A stretch of DNA of 11,563 nucleotides from Thermoleophilia bacterium. GTDB lineage: Bacteria > Actinomycetota > Thermoleophilia > Gaiellales > SKUG01. The translations under genes and the position numbers were made by a program. Below the pieces are notes generated by a model that was given only the letters and a program-made list of their open reading frames with translations, ran no database searches and had not been told where the DNA came from. Location: contig JAGQUL010000110.1 in the NCBI GenBank assembly GCA_020438525.1, forward strand, positions 269 to 11,831, in the 5' to 3' direction. Positions within the stretch are counted from its first letter, which is position 1, and each line of letters starts with the position of its first letter. Below are positions 6,522 to 11,391 of the stretch, one piece after another.

Positions 6522-7384
6522 ACCATGACGCAGCCGACATCTTCCGACAGTTGCAGGCGCGTGCACTTGCACGAGGCCTCAACACGCAGCAGCAACTCGA
6601 GCTGTACGTCCACGAGCGGCTCCTCGCACGAATCGCCGTGTCGGAGTTCGCACCGAAGCTCGCACTCAAGGGCGGCATGCTCCTTGCGGCGCTCGACATC
6701 CGCGATGTCACTCGCGATGCTGACATCGCCGCCACCTCGATCAGCAACGACCCCGAGCACGTCGAACGCATGATGCGCGCCATCACTTCGGTCGACCTTG
6801 AGGACGGCGTCGCCTTCGATGTCAATGACATCACCATCACCGCCATGCGCGAGGACGACCAATACCACGGTCTACGCATCAGAATCCCGTGCACGCTGCA
6901 CACGGCGCGACTCGTCGCACAGGTCGACACGAGCTTCGGCGACCCCGTCGCGGGCCATCCGCGCGAGATTCCATCGATGCTCGGTGCACCATTCATACTC
7001 CACACGTACTCCGTGGAAGCGGTACTCGCGGAGAAGCTCGTGACGATGATCGCCCGCGGCGATGCAAACACCCGCGACCGCGACTTCGGCGACGTGTGGC
7101 TCATCGGCCACCAGCTCGAGGTCGACGCCATGCAGCTCGTCGAGGACATCCGGCAGACCGCCGATCACCGCACCATCGAGCTGCGATCGCTCGCCGACAC
7201 GCTCGGCACCATCCGAACGACTCGCCAGGCACCGTGGCAGCGTTACCGCATCCGAACCGGGCTGACAGCGCTCCCCGCCCAGTTCGACGATGTCCTCGAT
7301 TTCTGCATCGAGTTCGCAGACCCGATCCTCGGTAACCAGCTGCGATCGGGCACATGGAATCCAGCCTGGCGACACTGGACCTGA
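6518..7384 (+). CDS. abiEii: AbiEii-type nucleotidyltransferase toxin
   Basis: Toxin of the AbiE pair, a DNA-polymerase-beta-like nucleotidyltransferase (AbiEii/AbiGii family); related toxins transfer nucleotides, some of them onto tRNA. The 288 residues show LALKGGMLL at 48-56, followed by the metal-binding D67-x-D69 (VTRDADI) and a third acidic residue D137 in VDTSFGD. The C-terminal family signature comprises EKLVTMIARG at 172-181 and RDRDFGDVWL at 186-195. All catalytic-type residues are present, so it should be active. It overlaps abiEi by four bases. It is part of an array on a tRNA gene; whether its own target is tRNA cannot be judged here. Confidence 0.9.
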   Translation: MNHDAADIFRQLQARALARGLNTQQQLELYVHERLLARIAVSEFAPKLALKGGMLLAALDIRDVTRDADIAATSISNDPEHVERMMRAITSVDLEDGVAFDVNDITITAMREDDQYHGLRIRIPCTLHTARLVAQVDTSFGDPVAGHPREIPSMLGAPFILHTYSVEAVLAEKLVTMIARGDANTRDRDFGDVWLIGHQLEVDAMQLVEDIRQTADHRTIELRSLADTLGTIRTTRQAPWQRYRIRTGLTALPAQFDDVLDFCIEFADPILGNQLRSGTWNPAWRHWT

Positions 7385-7396
7385 AACGGAAGACAC

Positions 7397-8188
7397 ATGC
7401 GACGTACTCGAACATGCCTGCTCGTCACGACGATCGTCGCACTCGCCGCCGCCGGCTGCACAAGGGACGCGCCGCGGGACGAAACCAACCCGGCCGAGAA
7501 CGCGCCACCGCGGGAATACATCGACATGCCTGTGACCGACTGCCGAGGCTGGGCGGCGGTGAACGAATTCGGCCCGATCACGCTGCGCCCTGTCGATGCC
7601 GATTCACCCGAGCGCGCCTACCCAGGCACGCTGTGCAACGTCGACGGAGCCCCGAACGTCTATCGAGCGAGCTTCGCCCCGACTGGACGGTGTGGCAACA
7701 ATGCGGAGGCCGACGTCCGCGTGCCGTCGCCGAACGCGAAACCCACCGTAGTAGTGCGCGCGCTGAACCTCGGCCCCGGTACCTGCACGCTCGGCGCTGC
7801 CGTGCAGCAGGCATCGGTCGTCGTCTTCGTGGAAACCGAGGCGCCCGACGACGTACGCATCGCGTACCCCGACCCGGGGCGCGCCGCGCGAATCGATTCC
7901 GAGCGAGCCAGCGCCGAGCGCTTCACGATCACCATGGCGATCGAAGCCTGCGCGGCCGCCGAGGACATGGACCAGTTCGATCCCCCAGCCAAGTGCCTCG
8001 ACTTGGCGCACCTTCGCGCCACTGATGAGTCGATGCGGACGGTCCGGGAGAGCGCACTGATCACGCCCGCTTCAAGCAGCTATGCAGTTACCGTCCCCTA
8101 CCGTCTCAACGGGCGCACGATGGCGACGCAAGAGACCTACAGGACCGACGGCACTGCGATCGAAGACGGCGACTTCCCCTACCCCTGA
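7397..8188 (+). CDS. Putative secreted lipoprotein of unknown function
   Basis: 263-residue protein with a basic N-terminus (MRRTRT), hydrophobic stretch 8-19 and lipobox-like AAGC with Cys21, followed by a charged, Pro-rich linker. This predicts a lipoprotein on the outer face of the membrane. The -3 residue is Ala rather than the usual Leu/Ile/Val, so simple secretion is possible. Six further cysteines suggest disulfides. The region VVVRALNLGPGTCTLG vaguely recalls DUF4232-type domains, but I do not claim membership. It starts 12 bp after abiEii with GGAAG four bases before its ATG, so it is probably co-transcribed with the toxin-antitoxin pair. AbiE systems are normally two genes; this third gene may be separate cargo. 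Confidence 0.75.
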   Translation: MRRTRTCLLVTTIVALAAAGCTRDAPRDETNPAENAPPREYIDMPVTDCRGWAAVNEFGPITLRPVDADSPERAYPGTLCNVDGAPNVYRASFAPTGRCGNNAEADVRVPSPNAKPTVVVRALNLGPGTCTLGAAVQQASVVVFVETEAPDDVRIAYPDPGRAARIDSERASAERFTITMAIEACAAAEDMDQFDPPAKCLDLAHLRATDESMRTVRESALITPASSSYAVTVPYRLNGRTMATQETYRTDGTAIEDGDFPYP

Positions 8189-8202
8189 CCCGTCCGCGAG
8201 CG

Positions 8203-8374
8203 TGGTAACAGTCTGGTAACACAAGCCAACGAGACCCACCGAAGTCGCGATCGGCCAGAACCTGTAGAATTGTGCCTGTCAGCAGGTACAAATCCAGACG
8301 CAGCGAGACGCACCGAGATCCCCGATCGAACCTTCGAACCTGGGGGTCGGAGGTTCGAATCCTTCCGGGCGTGC
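8203..8374 (+). repeat. Right-end module, copy R2
   Basis: 172-bp block also found at 9516 and 11392. From left it has TGGTAACA at 8203 and 8214, a 17-bp repeat at 8230 and again at 8304 (offset 74), TAGAAT at 8265, and a hairpin TTGTGCCTG-TCAG-CAGGTACAA at 8270-8291. The 43-bp tRNA core at 8332 closes it. All spacings are identical in the three copies. It probably is the attR arm of the unit. No gene is encoded here. Confidence 0.85.
8332..8374 (+). repeat. att core copy 2
   Basis: Identical to 5639-5681, the 3' end of tRNA-Arg. It lacks the 5' half and so is not a functional tRNA gene. It marks the boundary of units A and B. Confidence 0.95.
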
Positions 8375-8412
8375 TTGAACGAAATCCCTGCGTGCGAGCA
8401 GCTTCCGCGGTG

Positions 8413-8427
8413 GGCCATCGGATGGCC
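8413..8427. repeat. Left-end inverted repeat, unit B
   Basis: GGCCATC-G-GATGGCC, a perfect 7-bp inverted repeat, positioned like GGCCAC-TGC-GTGGCC in unit A. The stem is kept with a changed inner pair. Confidence 0.55.
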
Positions 8428-8449
8428 AATGACCCCCAATCTCGCGGGG

Positions 8450-8468
8450 TGGTAACAGCTCGGTAACA
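8450..8468 (+). repeat. Paired octamer boxes, left end of unit B
   Basis: TGGTAACA at 8450 and CGGTAACA at 8461 are 11 bp apart, the same spacing as the octamer pairs in the three right-end modules. Confidence 0.6.
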
Positions 8469-8487
8469 GCGAACCCCCGGAAATCCA

Positions 8488-8519
8488 GCTCCCAGAGCGG
8501 GATGTCGCGATTTCGGGGT
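8488..8519. repeat. Shared left-end block, unit B
   Basis: Counterpart of 5790-5821 with 28 of 32 positions matching. The stem around CCA (8484-8502) has one A/G mismatch compared with the perfect stem in unit A. Confidence 0.55.
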
Positions 8520-8530
8520 CGGAACTCAAG

Positions 8531-8577
8531 CTTTACCAAGCCGATGCCTTGGTAAAGGATCCGGCTCATCCTTTACT
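8531..8577 (+). promoter_or_regulatory. Three-arm operator overlapping a promoter, unit B
   Basis: CTTTACCAAG (8531-8540) pairs with CTTGGTAAAG (8548-8557) across 7 bp. The second arm, read as GTAAAGGAT (8552-8560), pairs with ATCCTTTAC (8568-8576), again across 7 bp. The middle arm is thus shared by two inverted repeats. TTGGTA (8549-8554) and TTTACT (8572-8577), 17 bp apart, each match sigma-70-type consensus at four of six bases and lie inside the arms. This is the layout expected for an autoregulated toxin-antitoxin promoter. Confidence 0.65.
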
Positions 8578-8630
8578 ACCGCGTCGCAGGCGACGGGCGT
8601 GCACCCGGACACGCCTGCGAGAATGGGAAC

Positions 8631-8858
8631 ATGCAGGCCACCGACTACTTCCGGCGGGTCGTCCAGCCCAAGCGTCCGTACGCGACCGACGATGTGGTCA
8701 TGGCGATCCTCGCGGCACCACTCAGGCGCGAGCGACAGGATGACGGTCGATGGCGCTGCTGGGGCGCGGTGCCTGGAGGCCGGTTCATGCGTGTCGTGAC
8801 CGAAGCCGATGGGAAGACAGTCCACAACGCATTCTTCGATCGAAGGTTCCGACCATGA
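8631..8858 (+). CDS. Small protein, candidate toxin paired with DUF2283 protein (75 aa)
   Basis: 75-residue soluble protein with the pattern YATDDVVMAILAAP (17-30), DGRWRCWGAVPGGRFMRVV (38-56) and a conserved-looking end, TVHNAFFDRRF (63-73). I recall proteins of this pattern next to DUF2283 genes, with an overall resemblance to DUF4258 or BrnT/RelE-like small toxins. That assignment is from memory and not tested. Start ATG 8631 has only a weak GGGAA upstream. Its stop overlaps the next start (ATGA), so the pair is translationally coupled. A strong operator-promoter lies at 8531-8577, leaving about 50 bases of leader. A toxin role is inferred from size, coupling, operator and the array context. 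Confidence 0.7.
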   Translation: MQATDYFRRVVQPKRPYATDDVVMAILAAPLRRERQDDGRWRCWGAVPGGRFMRVVTEADGKTVHNAFFDRRFRP

Positions 8859-9073
8859 AGCTCACCTACGACGCAGCGACCGACTCGCTCTACCTCACCC
8901 TGCGCGAAGGCACCGGAGCGGACTCGAACGAAATCGCTCCCAACGTGGTCGCGGACTTCGATGCCGACGGCAACCTCACGGGCCTGGACATACAGCACGC
9001 CAGCACCACGATCGACCTCGGCGGCTTTCACGTCGAAGGACTGACCGACCTCGCGCAACGCCACATCGCCTGA
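8855..9073 (+). CDS. DUF2283-family protein, candidate antitoxin (72 aa)
   Basis: 72-residue protein matching the DUF2283 pattern: MKLTYDAATDSLYLTLREG at 1-19, an acidic VVADFDADGNLTGLDI at 31-46, then HAS and a short C-terminal tail. The family function is not established; members often sit in two-gene modules with small toxin-like proteins. It is acidic, as antitoxins often are. It overlaps the 75-aa gene by four bases and must be co-expressed with it. No separate DNA-binding domain is visible in either protein, so which of them would bind the operator at 8531-8577 is open. Confidence 0.85.
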   Translation: MKLTYDAATDSLYLTLREGTGADSNEIAPNVVADFDADGNLTGLDIQHASTTIDLGGFHVEGLTDLAQRHIA

Positions 9074-9124
9074 ATAGACGCAGCCTCGTGAGTGAGCGTC
9101 AGTGGGGCTGGGATCGGAAGACGG

Positions 9125-9427
9125 ATGCCCCCAATAAGCGATGCAAGACCGGCGCGATGGCCCTACTTCGTGGCGCTGGCCACATGCTGGCTGCCCGGGC
9201 TCCCGGTGTTCGTCATGCTCGGCTACCCCGCGTTGGCCTTGGGTGGACTAGACGATTGGACCGCCGCTGCGCTCTTGTTGGGGCTAGGGATCGCGCTCGG
9301 TGGGGTCGCGGCCGTGGCGTTCTGGCGAAGGTCGTTTCGCTTCGGGTTCGGGGCCATGCTGATGGGGCTCATCCTGTTCGTGGCGCTGTTCATGTCCTGG
9401 GCCGTCGTGCTCGGTCAAATGGGATGA
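9125..9427 (+). CDS. Small three-segment membrane protein (100 aa)
   Basis: 100-residue protein with three hydrophobic segments, about 13-40, 45-66 and 74-97, joined by short loops (basic WRRSFRF after the second). I do not recognise the family. Start ATG 9125 is preferred because GGAAG lies four bases upstream; GTG 9092 in the same frame would add 11 residues without hydrophobic character. It follows the DUF2283 gene by 51 bp in the same direction and could share its transcript. Small membrane proteins occur as effectors in some phage-defence and toxin-antitoxin loci, but nothing here proves such a role. Confidence 0.65.
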   Translation: MPPISDARPARWPYFVALATCWLPGLPVFVMLGYPALALGGLDDWTAAALLLGLGIALGGVAAVAFWRRSFRFGFGAMLMGLILFVALFMSWAVVLGQMG

Positions 9428-9515
9428 ACTCCGAATCCCACCGGATCCGCCTCCGACGCTCCACGCCTTCCTGTGCAGCCACGAACGATGCGGCCCATGC
9501 GACGCCTGCCCACGG
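9428..9515. other. Spacer before the unit B right-end module
   Basis: I see no gene, hairpin or promoter in this 88-bp stretch. The right-end module begins directly after it, so 9428-9848 as a whole contains only attachment-type sequence and the left end of unit C. Confidence 0.5.
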
Positions 9516-9687
9516 TGGTAACAGGGTGGTAACACAACCCACCGAAACGCACCGAAGTCGGCAACCGCAGAATCCGCTACAATTCTGCTTGTCAGCAGGC
9601 AATTAGCCAGACGCAGCGAGACGCACCGAAGTCCCGGATCGAACCTTCGAACCTGGGGATCGGAGGTTCGAATCCTTCCGGGCGTGC
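9516..9687 (+). repeat. Right-end module, copy R3 (diverged)
   Basis: Same layout and spacing as the copies at 8203 and 11392: TGGTAACA at 9516 and 9527, arm repeats at 9543 and 9617 (offset 74), TACAAT at 9578, hairpin TGCTTG-TCAG-CAGGCA at 9586-9601, and core at 9645. The interior sequence has diverged clearly while the hairpin core is kept with a G-U-type pair. Confidence 0.85.
9645..9687 (+). repeat. att core copy 3
   Basis: Matches 5639-5681 at 42 of 43 positions; the single change is A for G at 9659, which corresponds to the variable-loop region of tRNA-Arg. It marks the boundary of units B and C. Confidence 0.93.
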
Positions 9688-9833
9688 CTGTTCGATGCTT
9701 TCAGGCAAGAGCCCGGGTGGCTGCGATCTGGCGACGACGGCCCGGAGCAGCGAGCTAGGCCATCACGCGGTAGCCGCGAGGGGCCAGCACCTGCATCGAT
9801 GCGGCCGCCGGAGCGCCAATGAGAACGGCGTGC

Positions 9834-9847
9834 GCATGAACTCATGC
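9834..9847. promoter_or_regulatory. Palindrome abutting the S8 protease start
   Basis: GCATGA-AC-TCATGC is a perfect 6-bp inverted repeat ending one base before the ATG at 9849. It could be an operator or could limit ribosome access; no Shine-Dalgarno is present. The 160 bp upstream show no other clear signal. Confidence 0.4.
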
Positions 9848-9848
9848 A

Positions 9849-11315
9849 ATGGTCGCGTTCGCCGTGAAGATCGCCACCCCTACACCTCCGGTCCCGCAAC
9901 GGGCAGATGCGACGCAACGCACGACGCTGCGCGCGATCGTCGAGCTACCCAACGGCGCCGATCTGCGCGACCTGTGGGAACAGCCCGCAGGAACGGAGCG
10001 TGTCACCGAGGCCGTGCGCCGCATGCGCGCCGCCAACGAGGCCGCGGTCAAGGAGCAGTGGAGCCTCGTTGCACGCAAGCTTCCGAAGGACATACAGGCG
10101 CGGGTCGCCGAGCAGCTCTGGATCAACAACTCGATCGTCGTCGACTTCGATGTCACCGGTCCACTCGACGCCGCCAAGGAGCAGCTGCAGGCCGTGCTCG
10201 GGTGGCAGCTGCTGATTGCGCCTGTTCCAGAGGCGGGCCCGCTGGGCGAACCGATCCACAGTCGTCCGAGAACGCCGGAGCCCCCAACGAGTGTTCCGTG
10301 GAACCTCGACCGGCTCGGCGCACCAGAAGCCCACGCCGCTGGCCACCGCGGACAGGGGATACGCATCGGTTCGATCGACATGGGCGTGAACGTCGACCAC
10401 CCCGAGATCGCCGCCGCGTATGCCGGACGTGCCCGCGACGGCAGCGTAGACCACAACGGCCACTACTTCGACCCGAGGGGCAACGCCACACCAGGCTCGC
10501 CGCCATGCGTCGCCGGGGACCACGGCTCGATGACGATCGCCCACGCCGTCGGCGCAAACGTGGGCGTCGCGCCCGGCGCCACATTCGACGCAGCGGTGGT
10601 GTTCAGCGACGAGCAGGGGCTGTCTCCTGTCCAGAACGAGCTGCAGATGCGGCTGGAGCTGTTGCGTTCGATTCAATGGATGTCGGCACCCGTCGGCGCA
10701 GACGGCTCACCGAATCCTGCCGCAGCTCCGCATATCGTCATCGACAGCTGGGGCGTCGCCCCTGACACCGCGCAAGCGACCGATCGCTACCTCGATTCGG
10801 CGCTGCGCAACGTCGCTGCGGCCGGCATCGTCCACGTCGCGGCAGCCGGCAACTGGGGCGGCCCCGGGCATCTCGCATACCCGGCCGATCTTGAGACTGT
10901 GATCGCCGTCGGCGCGGTCGACGAGCTCGACCAACCCGTCTGGGGCTTCTCGCACGGCCCATCGCGCTCGACGGACATCACGAAGCCGGACGTGGCGGCT
11001 CCCGAAACGAACCTCACCTCGATCCTCCCAGCGGGCGGGTACAGGACATATGGGCACGGCGGCACGTCTTCTGGTGCCCCGCAGATCGCGGGCGTGCTGG
11101 CGGTCGTCAACGGCGCACTGCTTGCGCGCGGCGAAGCTCCACTCGACATTCGCGACGCGCGCGTTGCGCTGCGCGAGCTCTCGCGCGACGTATATCTGCC
11201 CGGCCCCGATACCGCGACCGGAATGGGCGTACCTGACTTGCGCCGCCTCGACGCTACGCTTGCGACGCTGACGGCCGAGCGCGCGCGACGAGCGGCACTG
11301 AAGTCCCCGATCTAA
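9849..11315 (+). CDS. S8 (subtilisin-like) serine protease with N-terminal prodomain-like region
   Basis: 488-residue serine endopeptidase. The catalytic triad is complete: Asp177 in IGSIDMG, His225 in GDHGS, Ser407 in GTSSGAP, with oxyanion Asn335 in AAAGNWG. The second residue after the catalytic Asp is Gly as usual, but Met178 replaces the common Thr/Ser. Residues 25-125 resemble an I9-type prodomain (EQLWINNSIVVDF, then LGWQLLIAPVPE), followed by a Pro-rich linker and the typical SVPWNLDRLGAPEAH entry to the catalytic domain. No signal peptide is visible, so it may act in the cytoplasm. ATG 9849 is the first start after an in-frame stop at 9837 and lacks a ribosome binding site. The last nine codons and the stop lie inside a decayed attachment site (11289-11346), so the C-terminus was probably reshaped by recombination. 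Confidence 0.88.
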   Translation: MVAFAVKIATPTPPVPQRADATQRTTLRAIVELPNGADLRDLWEQPAGTERVTEAVRRMRAANEAAVKEQWSLVARKLPKDIQARVAEQLWINNSIVVDFDVTGPLDAAKEQLQAVLGWQLLIAPVPEAGPLGEPIHSRPRTPEPPTSVPWNLDRLGAPEAHAAGHRGQGIRIGSIDMGVNVDHPEIAAAYAGRARDGSVDHNGHYFDPRGNATPGSPPCVAGDHGSMTIAHAVGANVGVAPGATFDAAVVFSDEQGLSPVQNELQMRLELLRSIQWMSAPVGADGSPNPAAAPHIVIDSWGVAPDTAQATDRYLDSALRNVAAAGIVHVAAAGNWGGPGHLAYPADLETVIAVGAVDELDQPVWGFSHGPSRSTDITKPDVAAPETNLTSILPAGGYRTYGHGGTSSGAPQIAGVLAVVNGALLARGEAPLDIRDARVALRELSRDVYLPGPDTATGMGVPDLRRLDATLATLTAERARRAALKSPI

Positions 11316-11346
11316 CCTTCGAGCCTGGCGCTCGGAGGTTTGAACC
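11289..11346 (+). repeat. Decayed right-end module with att core copy 4
   Basis: 11289-11305 matches the 17-bp arm repeat at 14 positions, and 11317-11346 resembles the first 30 bp of the core at roughly 26. The offset between them is 28 bp, exactly as in the intact modules. The rest of the module upstream is replaced by protease coding sequence. The core breaks off before its end. Confidence 0.8.
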
Positions 11347-11391
11347 ACGCGGGGTTTCCCGTAGACAATTCGCTCAGGTCGCCGACGGGGG

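Larger units (their letters stand above)
5682..8374 (+). mobile_element. Array unit A: AbiE toxin-antitoxin plus lipoprotein
   Basis: 2,693-bp unit between att core copies 1 and 2. It holds a left end with inverted repeats, a truncated copy of the right-end module, an operator, abiEi, abiEii and a lipoprotein gene, then a full right-end module. All genes lie on the plus strand. There is no integrase, so it is non-autonomous as seen. Confidence 0.8.
8375..9687 (+). mobile_element. Array unit B: two-gene DUF2283 module plus small membrane protein
   Basis: 1,313-bp unit between att core copies 2 and 3. It contains a left end resembling unit A, a three-arm operator with promoter, three small plus-strand genes and a right-end module. 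No recombinase gene is present. Confidence 0.8.
9688..11346 (+). mobile_element. Array unit C: S8 protease, right end decayed
   Basis: Unit from att core copy 3 to the degenerate core at 11317-11346. It has one gene. Its left 160 bp (9688-9848) do not show the TGGTAACA box or the shared block of units A and B, and its right end is a decayed partial module. It may be the most degraded member. Confidence 0.65.

Noticed and set aside
8332..8374. Extra tRNA-Arg genes at the downstream core copies
   Set aside because: Only the 3' 43 bases are present; there is no D-arm or 5' acceptor strand, so these are attachment remnants.
8279..8569. Minus-strand ORF across the att core containing PEGFEPPTPRFEG, and a similar frame with RKDSNLRPPGSK
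   Set aside because: These are antisense translations of tRNA 3' sequence, a well-known source of false proteins in databases; they repeat wherever the core occurs and have no ribosome binding site.
9076..9085. AGACGCAGC after the DUF2283 gene as another module fragment
   Set aside because: Only nine bases match the module segment near 8297 and nothing around them does; chance is likely.
9695..10765. 356-aa plus-strand ORF overlapping the protease gene
   Set aside because: It is a different frame over the S8 catalytic domain and is Arg-rich without motifs. Its first part covers the non-coding left end of unit C.
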